From the NCBI RefSeq assembly GCF_000799465.1, contig NZ_JUGU01000001.1:2046001-2110000 (forward strand): DNA of 64,000 nucleotides, given 5' to 3'. The stretch is from Psychroserpens sp. Hel_I_66 (GTDB lineage Bacteria; Bacteroidota; Bacteroidia; Flavobacteriales; Flavobacteriaceae). Positions 1 through 9,385 of this stretch are shown here, piece by piece. The notes under the pieces were generated by a model, which was not told where the DNA came from, did no database searches, and saw only the letters and a list, made by a program, of their open reading frames with translations. The stretch's first letter is position 1; each line of letters opens with the position of its first letter. Position numbers and translations under genes: made by a program.

Positions 1-2
1 CA

Positions 3-707
3 ATAGAGCCAAAAATAGATCCCAATCAGCCTATAAGCGAAGAAGAGGCTTCTCTAGTTGTTGACAAGCATATTGAACCTTATAATACCAAACAACTTGA
101 TGCATTTGTAGATTCATTTAATGAAGGGGTCACGGTTAGTTTTTTCCCAGATGAAAAGTTATATGAAGGCAAAAGCAAACTTGAGGAGACATATAAGAAC
201 ATTTTTGAGGAACACGAAAAGCTCAATATCAAAGTATTAAATCGAATTACCTTTAAAAATTTTGTGATTGATGAGGAACTTGCAATTATAAATAATATAA
301 CCAGACGACAGGCTACTATTTATGAAACAGATAGAAATGGCATCAATGCCATGACTTTTTTATCTACTTCTACAATTACCGAAAATCCTGAGACCATTGT
401 TAATGATCAGCTAGAAAAGTACAATGAGAGAGACCTTAAGGCATTTATCAATACCTATTCTAAAAATGTAAAGCTATACACGTTTCCAAATATCTTAACT
501 ACGGATGGAAGGTCTGAACTCAAAAAAAGCTATGAGTCCTTTTTTAAAAACACACCAGATTTAAATGCTGAAATCGTTAATAGAATTATTCTTGGCAACA
601 TGGTTATCGATAAAGAAAGAGTAACAATGAACGGAGACATATTTTATGCTGTTGCCATATACGAGATTGAAAACGGATTAATAACTAAAGTAACTTTTAT
701 TCAATAG
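3..707 (+). CDS. Tandem SnoaL/NTF2-like domain protein (5' end cut by window)
   Basis: The frame is open from base 3 to the TAG at 705-707, so the start lies before the window; the first internal ATG at 264 would discard clearly related sequence. Two similar units follow each other. Each has an N-terminal helix with a PYN.KQLDAF or KYNERDLKAF pattern, a stretch ending in FFP or FPN, a YK.IFEE or YESFFK helix, and a VLNRI or IVNRI strand followed by VID. This is the pattern of SnoaL-like polyketide-cyclase/NTF2-fold domains, which often bind small ligands or act as steady-state isomerases. No signal peptide can be judged. The next gene also begins with a SnoaL-like domain, but 342 bases separate them. 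The ligand is unknown. Confidence 0.6.
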   Translation: MEPKIDPNQPISEEEASLVVDKHIEPYNTKQLDAFVDSFNEGVTVSFFPDEKLYEGKSKLEETYKNIFEEHEKLNIKVLNRITFKNFVIDEELAIINNITRRQATIYETDRNGINAMTFLSTSTITENPETIVNDQLEKYNERDLKAFINTYSKNVKLYTFPNILTTDGRSELKKSYESFFKNTPDLNAEIVNRIILGNMVIDKERVTMNGDIFYAVAIYEIENGLITKVTFIQ

Positions 708-1049
708 AATCTCATTTTAAGATAGTTGTTTTTTTTACTAAAGAATAATATAAGCATCAAATATCATATTTCTCATAAAAAACGAGTACATATTATTTAT
801 GTTTTAATTGAAATGACACCGTAATTTTTACTAAATTTATAGTTCACTTCCCTAAATTGATTAATTGCATTTAACCTCTAAACTAATGTATTATTCAACT
901 ATAAATGACTCTAAAATTCACGATTAAAGCGATTCAAAAATCGAGTAATCATTTTACTGTCGATAAAGGTAACTGTAACCTAAACTTGCGCTTTCTTTCC
1001 CTCACACCAAATAGGTTTATATGTATTAAACTGCTTTAAAAACAACATT
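708..1049. other. Intergenic, AT-rich, no gene seen
   Basis: These 342 bases separate the SnoaL-like gene from the kinase operon. All frames are interrupted. I found no convincing TTTG/TAnnTTTG promoter and no strong hairpin, although the promoter of the long operon starting at 1050 should lie here. Confidence 0.5.
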
Positions 1050-4016
1050 ATGAAATTGACCAAAGAGAAAAAAGATGTTGTTTTAAATGTATACCAAAAA
1101 TGGCTCTATAGTTATCTAAATGGTGATGTTGCCACCTATGATAGTTATTTTGCAAGTGAATACCATTTTATTGGACCTACAAATGATGAAGAGTTTCTAA
1201 ACCGAAAACATACCACTAACTTTTTCAAAAATACTGCGCAACAATTACCAGGAAAAACAGAGTTAAGAAATGACAACATTACTGTTGAGTCGTTTGGTGA
1301 ACTCATTTTTATAACACATGTTTTCGATGCCTGGTTCTTAAATGCCAAAGAACGGAACTTTTACACCAGATATAGATTTTCATCTATTTTAAAGAAAAAT
1401 GACGAAGATTGGCAATTTATATATCAGCACTTTTCTACACCAGATACTAAAGGAGACGTAATTACTAAAAACCAAGCATTACAAGAGACGATAAAAAAAC
1501 AAAAAAATGAACTCAAATCTAAAAACCGAGAATTAGAAATCCAAGTCGCACTAGAAAAAGTGAGGAGCAGTACCATTGCGATGCAACATAGTGATGAATT
1601 AGAAGAAACATCTTTCTTATTAGATCAACAAGTAAGAGCCTTAGGTATTAAAACCTGGGGTTGCGCTTTTAATATTTATGGAGAGAATGAATCCACAGAA
1701 TGGTTTGGAAATGAAGCAGGCGTTTTACATACTTATAAAGTCCCTCATGAAGGTGTATTTAAAGATTATTATCAAAGAGGTCAAAAAGGTGAATCATTAT
1801 TTGTGAAGGAGTTTTCTGGAGAAGAATGTATTGCTCATTATGAGTTCATGAGCACACTTCCTGTAATAGGTGATGTTTTAAAAACCTTAAAAAAAACAAA
1901 TAATGGTTTCCCAACATCCCAAATAGACCATGTCGTGTATTTTAAATATGGTTACCTCCTTTTTATTACAAGAGAAAATGTCCCTAAAGCACATAAAATC
2001 TTTAAACGGTTCGCAAAAGTCTTCGAGCAAACCTATACACGTTTTTTAGATCTCAAAAAAGCCGAAGCACAAACCAAGAAAGCCAAAATTGAGGCCTCTC
2101 TTGAAAAAATGAGAACGGTTGCTCTAAGCCTCACAAAGTCTGAAGACATGCTGGATATCGCCAAATGCCTCTACGAGCAATTACTAGAATTGGGCTTTAA
2201 CGATATGCGAAATGCCATTATAGATATTCACAATGATGACGAAACGTTTTGGGATTATGATTATTCTCATGATATGTCAAGCGCTGTCACCTTATTTTCT
2301 TTCTATGGAGATCCCGTTATTGAACAGCAAATCAAAAAAGTACAATCGGGTAACGATGCCTTTTTTGAAATTGAATTAAAAGGTGAACAGTTAAAACAAC
2401 TTATTGAAACACGACTGCGAAATGGCGAAAAAGACGATCCTCGGCTACATGAAATAGACCATCTTACTTATAATCTTTATTCCTTCGGAAATGGTGCCAT
2501 TGGCATTTCAAACTTCGGAATATTAAGTGATGAACAAAAAGTAATTTTAAAAGAATTCCGGAATGTATTCACATTTGCCTACAAAAGATACACAGATCTT
2601 TCCCAAGCCGAAGCACAAGCGAGAGAAGCGAAAATTGAAGCGTCATTAGAAAAAGTAAGATCTGTCGCTCTTACTATGACAGAGTCTACCGATTTGTTGA
2701 ACATCGCTAAAGCGCTGTATGAGCAATTAGTAGAACTTGGTTTTGACGATATTAGAAACGCTATCATTGATGTCAATAATGAGGATGAAGAAACATTTTT
2801 AGATTATGACTATTCACACGAAATGGGTGGCACCACTACCCTAATGTCTTATAGCGATGATCCCACGTTAGAAGAACAACTTCGCGTCATCGCCTCAACT
2901 ACAGATGGGTATTCAGAATCGGTTTTAGAAGGACAACAACTACAGGATCTCATCAACATGCGCAGGAAAAATGGCGAACGAGAAGATCCACGCTTATTAA
3001 AGACCGATAGCGTTTCGTATATTTTATATGCCTTTGGTAACGGTGCAGTGGGCATCTCTAATTTTGGAATGCTAAGCAAAGATCAAAAGAATATTCTAGA
3101 CCGTTTTCGTAATGTGTTCACATTTGCGTATCAACGTTTCAAGGATCTTCAAGTTAAAGAAGAGCAATCTGTAAAGCTTCTAGATGAAAAAATGCGCTTA
3201 GAAGAAACATTGACAAATCTTCAGCAAACCCAAGCGCAATTAATACAATCTGAAAAAATGGCGTCGCTTGGTGAGCTCACAGCAGGAATTGCTCATGAAA
3301 TTCAAAATCCGTTGAATTTCGTCAATAATTTTGCTGAAGTCAGTCAAGAATTATTAGATGAAATGCTCGAAGAAATGGCAAACGGAAACATGGATGAAGT
3401 TAAAGGAATCATGACCGATGTCATCCAAAATCTCGAAAAAATAAACCACCATGGTAAACGTGCAGATGGTATTGTAAAGGGAATGTTACAGCACAGTCGT
3501 GCAAGTGGAGATCAAAAAGAACTAACCGATATTAACGACCTAACCGACGAATACTTCAGGTTGGCTTATCATGGACTGCGAGCAAAGGATAAAACATTTA
3601 ACGCAAATCTCAAAACAGATTATGACAAGCTCATTAACAATATAAACATCGTACCGCAAGATATAGGGCGTGTTGTTCTTAACCTTTTTACAAATGCATT
3701 TTACGCAGTTAGTGAGAAAAGTTTGACATTAGATTCCGAAGCATATAAACCAACCGTTTCAGTAAGTACCAAAAAAATAAATAATGAGATATTGATTGTT
3801 GTTAGAGATAATGGCAATGGTATAGCAAAACATATTCTCGACAAAATATTTGAGCCATTTTTCACCACCAAGCCAACTGGCAAAGGCACGGGTTTAGGTT
3901 TAAGCATGAGTTACGATATTATTAAAGCACATGACGGAGATATTACTGTACTTTCTGAAAAAGACGAGTTTACAGAATTTACCATAAAACTACCTATCAA
4001 TATAGACGCAAAATAA
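1050..4016 (+). CDS. Histidine kinase with N-terminal SnoaL-like domain and three tandem sensor modules
   Basis: A 988-residue kinase with no obvious membrane segment, so probably cytosolic. Residues 1-135 resemble a SnoaL/NTF2 domain. A coiled coil follows at about 140-170. Next come three tandem modules of about 180 residues (about 163-345, 346-527 and 528-715), each opening with a LEK[VM]R helix; the second and third are very similar. I read these as GAF-like sensor domains, but the family is uncertain. The kinase core follows: H-box [10 protein letters not shown] with phospho-acceptor His749, N-box [11 protein letters not shown]1 DNGNGI and G2 GKGTGLGLS. The stop codon directly abuts the ATG of the next kinase gene, so the operon is translationally tight. 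The likely partners are the receivers at 6191 and 6565. The stimulus is unknown. Confidence 0.85.
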   Translation: MKLTKEKKDVVLNVYQKWLYSYLNGDVATYDSYFASEYHFIGPTNDEEFLNRKHTTNFFKNTAQQLPGKTELRNDNITVESFGELIFITHVFDAWFLNAKERNFYTRYRFSSILKKNDEDWQFIYQHFSTPDTKGDVITKNQALQETIKKQKNELKSKNRELEIQVALEKVRSSTIAMQHSDELEETSFLLDQQVRALGIKTWGCAFNIYGENESTEWFGNEAGVLHTYKVPHEGVFKDYYQRGQKGESLFVKEFSGEECIAHYEFMSTLPVIGDVLKTLKKTNNGFPTSQIDHVVYFKYGYLLFITRENVPKAHKIFKRFAKVFEQTYTRFLDLKKAEAQTKKAKIEASLEKMRTVALSLTKSEDMLDIAKCLYEQLLELGFNDMRNAIIDIHNDDETFWDYDYSHDMSSAVTLFSFYGDPVIEQQIKKVQSGNDAFFEIELKGEQLKQLIETRLRNGEKDDPRLHEIDHLTYNLYSFGNGAIGISNFGILSDEQKVILKEFRNVFTFAYKRYTDLSQAEAQAREAKIEASLEKVRSVALTMTESTDLLNIAKALYEQLVELGFDDIRNAIIDVNNEDEETFLDYDYSHEMGGTTTLMSYSDDPTLEEQLRVIASTTDGYSESVLEGQQLQDLINMRRKNGEREDPRLLKTDSVSYILYAFGNGAVGISNFGMLSKDQKNILDRFRNVFTFAYQRFKDLQVKEEQSVKLLDEKMRLEETLTNLQQTQAQLIQSEKMASLGELTAGIAHEIQNPLNFVNNFAEVSQELLDEMLEEMANGNMDEVKGIMTDVIQNLEKINHHGKRADGIVKGMLQHSRASGDQKELTDINDLTDEYFRLAYHGLRAKDKTFNANLKTDYDKLINNINIVPQDIGRVVLNLFTNAFYAVSEKSLTLDSEAYKPTVSVSTKKINNEILIVVRDNGNGIAKHILDKIFEPFFTTKPTGKGTGLGLSMSYDIIKAHDGDITVLSEKDEFTEFTIKLPINIDAK

Positions 4017-6194
4017 ATGAAGTCAATACTAAAAATTACACGTTATTTTTTACAGCCACAATTAAAGATGAGTTGTTGTTTTCTAGTGCTTTGCTTCTTC
4101 ACGACTATTGGTTTCTCTCAAGAGACAGCTTTAAAAAATGTAAATGAATTAGAGGTTTTGATTTCTAAAAACTCAGAAGAATTAAAAGGTCCTATAACAG
4201 ATTCTCTCCAACTATATTCAAATTTACATCGCGCCTTAAAATTAGCTCAAAAAGAAAATAACAAAACGTATTTAGGAAGTGCTCAACGTCAATTGTCAAC
4301 ATGGCATAGTGGAAACGTTTCTATAGATTCTTCGGAATATTATCTCAAAAAAGCAACGACAACCTATCAAAATACCTCTCTCCATAATTTGGAAGCTGAA
4401 ACCCACCTTCAGTTAGAAGACTTGTACAAACAAAGGGGTGACTATACAAAAGCCATGGCTGCCGACTTTAAAGCTTTGGCAATCTATGAAAATGAAGACA
4501 ATTTAAACGGAATTGCCATATCTTACACCCGTTTATGCGATCTACTATACTATCAAGAAAAATATGCAGAAGGCATTGATTACTGCCAAAAAGCAATTGA
4601 TATACAACAAACACTAAATGCACCAGAGGATTTATCAATTAGTCATCGCTACAAAGCTGATAACTTACTCATCTTAGAGCGTTATGACGAAGCGCTCGTT
4701 GAGATCAACAACTCTATCAATGTTTTAAAAGAAGCAGGTTTCCAAGACATAGACATTGCACCAAATTATAATACTCGTGGTAATATTTACAAGTACTTAG
4801 AACGCTATGACGAGGCATTAGTAGAATATAAAAAAGTATATAGATTAGCAAAAGAGCATAACCAAGTAAGAGGGCTAATACCTGCTTTAGGAAATATTGG
4901 TCATGTTTACCGTCTTCAAGAAAGGTACGATGAAGCACTACCTTATACCTTAGATGCTATCGATATAATGAAATCGACTTCAAATCCTCAAAATCTATGG
5001 GAAAATTACTTACATGCCTCTCGTAGTTATGATGCTCTTAAGGATTATGAAAATGCACTAAAGTACGAGAGACTTTATTCCGAAGAACGTTTTAAAAATT
5101 TAGAGCAAATCAACAAACAATTAGAGTCTGAACTCCAAATAAAATACGAAACAGCTAAAAAGGACGAAACCATAGTTGAGCAAGATGCCACCATAAACCG
5201 TCAACGCAAAATACAGTTATTATACATTGGTATTGCGGTACTCTTGGCAATTATTCTCTTCGGAATGTACTTCGCGATCAAAACCAATAATAAGAAAAGA
5301 AAGGCTTTGGTTAAACTGAATGAAGATTTGGCAACCAACCAATTAGCGCTAGAAGATTCCAATACGAAACTTAAGAAATCGCTAACCGATTTAAAAGCAA
5401 CCCAAGCCCAACTCATACAATCTGAAAAAATGGCCTCACTTGGAGAACTTACCGCAGGAATTGCTCACGAGATTCAAAACCCATTAAATTTTGTCAATAA
5501 TTTTGCTGAAGTAAGTAGCGAGTTAATTGATGACATGCTTGAAGAGCTAGAGAATGGCAATAATGAAGAGGTAAAAGCTATTTCTCAAGATCTAAAGGAT
5601 AACCTAAAAAAAATAAACAACCACGGTAAACGCGCAGATGATATTGTAAAAGGTATGCTACAGCATAGCAGAAATAATTCTGGAGAAAAACAATATACAG
5701 ATCTCAACAAACTTACCGATGAGTTTTTAAGGTTGGCCTATCATGGCTTACGTGCTAAGGACAAAAATTTCAATGCTCATTTAGAAACCCAATTTGATCC
5801 TAACCTTGGTAAAATAAAAATTGTAAGTCAAGATATAGGACGAGTTATTCTCAATTTATTTACAAATGCTTTTTATGCAGTAAATGAAAAATTGTCCTTC
5901 TCTAAAGTTTTAAATGATGAGTATAAACCAACCGTTACCGCAACGACCATGAGAACAGATGACACGATAATGATAATCGTAAAAGATAACGGTAATGGTA
6001 TACCAAACAAGATATTAGATAAAATCTATCAACCTTTTTTTACTACAAAACCCAGCGGAAAAGGTACAGGCTTAGGCTTATCTATGAGCTATGATATCAT
6101 CAAAGCGCATAATGGCACATTAGAGGTTACGACTCAAAAAGGTGCTTATACCGAATTTAAAATAACATTACCAATCAAAACCAAACGTATATGA
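4017..6194 (+). CDS. Membrane-bound TPR-containing sensor histidine kinase
   Basis: A 725-residue protein. The N-terminus has a hydrophobic export segment (about residues 18-34, ending TIGFSQ). About 300 residues of TPR-type helical repeats follow (motifs such as ERYDEAL and EKYAEGI), predicted periplasmic. A transmembrane helix lies at about 401-421, then a coiled coil and a kinase core: [10 protein letters not shown] with His484, [16 protein letters not shown] and GKGTGLGLS. This TPR-TM-kinase layout is common in Bacteroidetes. The core is strikingly like that of the preceding kinase, so the two probably arose by duplication and may phosphorylate the same receivers. The end overlaps the next gene by ATGA. 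Confidence 0.88.
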   Translation: MKSILKITRYFLQPQLKMSCCFLVLCFFTTIGFSQETALKNVNELEVLISKNSEELKGPITDSLQLYSNLHRALKLAQKENNKTYLGSAQRQLSTWHSGNVSIDSSEYYLKKATTTYQNTSLHNLEAETHLQLEDLYKQRGDYTKAMAADFKALAIYENEDNLNGIAISYTRLCDLLYYQEKYAEGIDYCQKAIDIQQTLNAPEDLSISHRYKADNLLILERYDEALVEINNSINVLKEAGFQDIDIAPNYNTRGNIYKYLERYDEALVEYKKVYRLAKEHNQVRGLIPALGNIGHVYRLQERYDEALPYTLDAIDIMKSTSNPQNLWENYLHASRSYDALKDYENALKYERLYSEERFKNLEQINKQLESELQIKYETAKKDETIVEQDATINRQRKIQLLYIGIAVLLAIILFGMYFAIKTNNKKRKALVKLNEDLATNQLALEDSNTKLKKSLTDLKATQAQLIQSEKMASLGELTAGIAHEIQNPLNFVNNFAEVSSELIDDMLEELENGNNEEVKAISQDLKDNLKKINNHGKRADDIVKGMLQHSRNNSGEKQYTDLNKLTDEFLRLAYHGLRAKDKNFNAHLETQFDPNLGKIKIVSQDIGRVILNLFTNAFYAVNEKLSFSKVLNDEYKPTVTATTMRTDDTIMIIVKDNGNGIPNKILDKIYQPFFTTKPSGKGTGLGLSMSYDIIKAHNGTLEVTTQKGAYTEFKITLPIKTKRI

Positions 6195-6565
6195 AAATTT
6201 TAGTGGTAGATGATGAAAAAGATGTTCAAATACTTTTTCAACAACGATTTAGAAAAGAAATTAAAAAGGAAGAACTCAATTTTGTATTTGCTTTTTCTGG
6301 TGAAGAAGCATTAGAGAAACTTCGTAATATGGATCAAGAGGCTGTATTGATTTTATCAGATATTAATATGCCTGGGATGAGCGGTCTACAGCTTTTAGAA
6401 ATAATAAAACGGGATTTTGTAACACCTCCACCCGTAGTGATGATGGTAACTGCTTATGGAGACAAAGAAAATTACAACACTGCAAAGCAATTGGGTGCCG
6501 ATGATTTTTTAACAAAACCAGTTGATTTTAAAATGCTTAAAAAGAAATTAATACAACATAGATAA
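6191..6565 (+). CDS. Single-domain response regulator (CheY-like receiver)
   Basis: A 124-residue stand-alone receiver domain. The acidic pair D7-D8, phospho-acceptor D57 in LILSDINMP, T87 and K109 in FLTKP are all present, so it should accept phosphate. There is no output domain, so it either acts by protein contact or relays phosphate between the kinases and the receiver-cyclase. It overlaps the kinase gene by four bases and the following gene by one (TAATG), which supports co-translation. Confidence 0.92.
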   Translation: MKILVVDDEKDVQILFQQRFRKEIKKEELNFVFAFSGEEALEKLRNMDQEAVLILSDINMPGMSGLQLLEIIKRDFVTPPPVVMMVTAYGDKENYNTAKQLGADDFLTKPVDFKMLKKKLIQHR

Positions 6566-7605
6566 TGGCTAAGATACTAGTAGTTGACGACGAAACAGAT
6601 CTGGAAGTTCTCATTAGACAAAAATTCAGAAAAAAAATAAGGTCTCAGGAATATGAGTTTATATTTGCTGTAAACGGTGTAGATGCCTTAGACAAAATTG
6701 TGGAAAATCCAGAAGTCGATATTGTGCTGAGCGATATTAATATGCCAGAGATGGATGGTCTCACGTTACTTTCGAAAATTAACCAATCTAGTCCGCTAAT
6801 AAAATCGGTAATCGTTTCTGCCTATGGTGATATGGACAATATAAGAACTGCCATGAATCGAGGAGCATTTGATTTTATCACCAAACCGATCAATTTTGAA
6901 GACCTGGTCATTACAATGGAAAAAACCTTAAACCACGCGAAACAAATAAAAGACACTCTAAAAGCTATAAAAGAAAACAACATTTTAAAAATGTATGTTG
7001 ACGAGAATGTACTCAACTTCATGGGCAACAAAGAATACGAATCTACTATAATGTCTAACGAGACTATTGAAGGCACAGTAATGTTTATTGATATCTGTGG
7101 ATTTACTTCTATTAGCGAAACGACATCTGCAGATATCATCGTTAAAATGATCAATGCGTATTTTGATGAAATGGTAAAAGAAATTATAGAGCAAGAAGGC
7201 TATATTGATAAGTTTATTGGTGATGCAATTATGGCTGTTTTTAGAGGCGACTACCACTTAGACAGGGCAATTGATGCTGCTTTAGCTGTTTGCAATAGAA
7301 TAAATGCCCTTACTAAAATTGGTGAAGAGGTTAGTTTCACTCCAAAAGTATCTATTGGTATCAAAAGTGGTGAGATGGTTTCTGGCAACATTGGCTCTGT
7401 AAGTTTGAAACGACTGGACTATACGGTTATTGGAGATACGGTCAATACAGCAGCACGCTTACAAGATATAGCCAAAGAAAATCAAATTATCATTTCAAAG
7501 GATTGCTATAAAAAAATAAAACACTCCTTTAAGTGCAAAAAAATTGGAAATATCAATTTAAAAAACAAATCTAATCCAATGACTATTTATGAAGTCATAG
7601 AATAA
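6565..7605 (+). CDS. Response regulator fused to class III nucleotidyl cyclase
   Basis: A 346-residue fusion. Residues 1-120 are a receiver (D8-D9, phospho-acceptor D57 in VLSDINMP, K107). A short helical linker follows. Residues about 165-346 form a class III cyclase domain. The metal aspartates are D176 (FIDICGFT) and D220 (FIGDAIMAVF), and the transition-state residues N294 and R298 lie in VNTAARL. The usual purine-selecting positions are K216 and D285, which favours ATP and cAMP rather than a pyrimidine nucleotide; that is an inference from class III cyclases generally. Phosphorylation by the upstream kinases should gate the cyclase. The gene sits 19 bases before a PycTM-like membrane protein, the probable receptor or effector for its product. 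Confidence 0.9.
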   Translation: MAKILVVDDETDLEVLIRQKFRKKIRSQEYEFIFAVNGVDALDKIVENPEVDIVLSDINMPEMDGLTLLSKINQSSPLIKSVIVSAYGDMDNIRTAMNRGAFDFITKPINFEDLVITMEKTLNHAKQIKDTLKAIKENNILKMYVDENVLNFMGNKEYESTIMSNETIEGTVMFIDICGFTSISETTSADIIVKMINAYFDEMVKEIIEQEGYIDKFIGDAIMAVFRGDYHLDRAIDAALAVCNRINALTKIGEEVSFTPKVSIGIKSGEMVSGNIGSVSLKRLDYTVIGDTVNTAARLQDIAKENQIIISKDCYKKIKHSFKCKKIGNINLKNKSNPMTIYEVIE

Positions 7606-7624
7606 GAGCAATAATTTTAAAATT

Positions 7625-8170
7625 ATGGGGAAAAACACACACGCAAAAAATAAGCATACCGATGATTTAATTGATCATTACTGGGGAACAATAAATTATC
7701 TTACAAGTCTAATAAAAGCTTCAGAACTTAAAGCTGGTTTGATCCTTTCCTTTTATGGTATCTTACTAAATTTAATGTATCAAAGTTTAGATAATTTCTC
7801 CAATAGTGTAATTAGTGATACGGTATTAAATATCTTATTAGGCTTATGGATTCTGTGCACCTCAAGTTCCATATTTTTTTGTGTACGTTGCTTTATTCCG
7901 AGAATTGAGGGTAAATTTTCTCGAAATATCTTCTTCTTCAAGGATATCATTTCAAAGTTTGGAAATGTTGAAGAATTCTCAAAAACCTTTTTGACCATGA
8001 GCAAGGATGAAGATAGCCTGTTCCTCCAATTGGGTGAACAGATCTTTATCATTTCAAAAATATCCGATTGGAAATTCAGAAATGTAAAACGTGCCATAAG
8101 TCTTTTGGCAATTGGATTAATTATTTTATTTGCCACAGTTTTATATCATTTTATTTTTATATTGAACTAA
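7625..8170 (+). CDS. PycTM-like membrane protein (DUF5706 / Pycsar effector family)
   Basis: A 181-residue protein with three predicted transmembrane helices (about residues 37-53, 66-88 and 157-178). The pattern matches DUF5706, the family of the Pycsar effector PycTM: an N-terminal helix with a YLTSLIKASELKAG motif running into TM1, TM2 ending in a CF.P motif, a cytosolic segment with FFFKDI and a FLQLGEQI.IISKI.DWKF helix, then the last TM. In Pycsar, such proteins sense a cyclic nucleotide and disrupt the membrane. Here the family member follows a receiver-cyclase rather than a stand-alone pyrimidine cyclase, so a phosphorelay-controlled use is likely. The family assignment is from remembered pattern and was not searched. 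Confidence 0.65.
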   Translation: MGKNTHAKNKHTDDLIDHYWGTINYLTSLIKASELKAGLILSFYGILLNLMYQSLDNFSNSVISDTVLNILLGLWILCTSSSIFFCVRCFIPRIEGKFSRNIFFFKDIISKFGNVEEFSKTFLTMSKDEDSLFLQLGEQIFIISKISDWKFRNVKRAISLLAIGLIILFATVLYHFIFILN

Positions 8171-8212
8171 TCCAAATTTTAATCCTATAATCCTAAACTT
8201 GAAAACAAATCC

Positions 8213-9379
8213 ATGAAAATAGTCCTTCTGTTCTTAATCGCTACATTATCGTGTATAGCTCAAAATGAAAACCATATCAAAACAATAGATTCTCTCGCTC
8301 CAAAACTTGAAAACATAAAATGGATTTCGGGCAACTGGAAAGGCGAAGCTTTTGGTGGGCAAACCGAAGAAAACTGGAGCGAACCGTCTGGTGGTTCTAT
8401 GATGGCTACGTTCAAGCTCATCAATGATGGCGAAGTATCTTTTTATGAAATTGAAATTATTCGTGAGGTTGAAAACTCTTTGGTGCTTCAGCTTAAACAT
8501 TTTGACAATGATTTAAAAGGTTGGGAAACTAAAAATGAAACGGTTGATTTTCCGCTAAAAAAAATCACTCCAACCCAAGTTATTTTTGAAGGGATGAGTT
8601 TTGAAAAAGTCAGCGATACAGAAATGAATGTTTATGTAGATATTGAAAATGATGAAGGTAAGATTGAAATCGTAAAATTCAACTATAAAAAAGAGGTTGC
8701 AAAAACAAAACACATTAACCAACTTATAAGTGTTGACAAAGCTAAAACTGAACCTATAATTGATGGCAAAGCAGATGAGGATATTTGGTCTGGTCATTAT
8801 TGGTTACCTCTAGATGAGTTATGGCTTGGAGAATCCTACACAAAAGAAGATTTTTCAGGACGATACAAACTCAGTTGGACAAACGATGCTTTGTATCTTT
8901 TAGCTGAAATACAAGATGATATTTTAATTGACACCCATAAAGATCCCCTAGTATCGTGGTGGGACGATGATTGTTTAGAAATTTTTATTGATGCAGATAA
9001 TAGTGGTGGAGAACATCAATACAATCACAACGCCTTTGCATATCACATCGCTTTAGATGGAAACGTTGTAGATATGTCAACCAATAAAAAGGGTAAGCTC
9101 TATAATTCCCATATAGAATCTAAACGTGTGACAAAAGACAACATCTCAACTTGGGAAGTAAAAATCTCACTATTTAGTGATGACTATGACGATAATGGAG
9201 AACATTCACCTTTAAAATTACAACCTGGACAAGTCATAGGTTTTGCTTTAGCCTATTGTGATAATGACACCAGTGAAACAAGAGAAAACTTTATTGGTTC
9301 AGTAGAAGTCAGAGGAGATGATAAAAACAGAGGATGGATTGATGCCAATATCTTCGGAACTTTAAAACTTAGAAATTAA
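8213..9379 (+). CDS. Secreted protein with DUF6265-like and CBM9-like domains
   Basis: A 388-residue protein with a cleavable signal peptide (residues 1-17, ending SCIAQ). Residues about 35-160 match the DUF6265 pattern (WISGNWKGEAFGG, then NWSEPSGGSMMATF). Residues about 172-388 look like a family 9 carbohydrate-binding module: PIIDGKADEDIW, then LYLLAEIQDD, then WWDDDCLEIFIDAD. CBM9 modules bind sugar chain ends or occur in secreted degradative proteins. No catalytic domain is visible. It leads a short co-directional set with two secreted peptidases, so a role in extracellular nutrient use is plausible but unproved. Confidence 0.7.
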   Translation: MKIVLLFLIATLSCIAQNENHIKTIDSLAPKLENIKWISGNWKGEAFGGQTEENWSEPSGGSMMATFKLINDGEVSFYEIEIIREVENSLVLQLKHFDNDLKGWETKNETVDFPLKKITPTQVIFEGMSFEKVSDTEMNVYVDIENDEGKIEIVKFNYKKEVAKTKHINQLISVDKAKTEPIIDGKADEDIWSGHYWLPLDELWLGESYTKEDFSGRYKLSWTNDALYLLAEIQDDILIDTHKDPLVSWWDDDCLEIFIDADNSGGEHQYNHNAFAYHIALDGNVVDMSTNKKGKLYNSHIESKRVTKDNISTWEVKISLFSDDYDDNGEHSPLKLQPGQVIGFALAYCDNDTSETRENFIGSVEVRGDDKNRGWIDANIFGTLKLRN

Positions 9380-9385
9380 AAACCT

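Noticed and set aside
2550..2565. Palindrome TTCCGGAA near 2555 as a member of the octamer family
   Set aside because: It differs in the centre (CCGG rather than CGG or CCG) and appears to be a single chance palindrome, so it was not counted.
6822..7257. Two overlapping minus-strand frames inside the receiver-cyclase gene
   Set aside because: Both lie opposite clear cyclase and receiver motifs and have no family features of their own.
7625..8170. Calling the 1050-8170 operon a bona fide Pycsar defence system
   Set aside because: The cyclase is receiver-fused and keeps purine-type selectivity residues, and no other defence gene is nearby, so only a Pycsar-like architecture is claimed.
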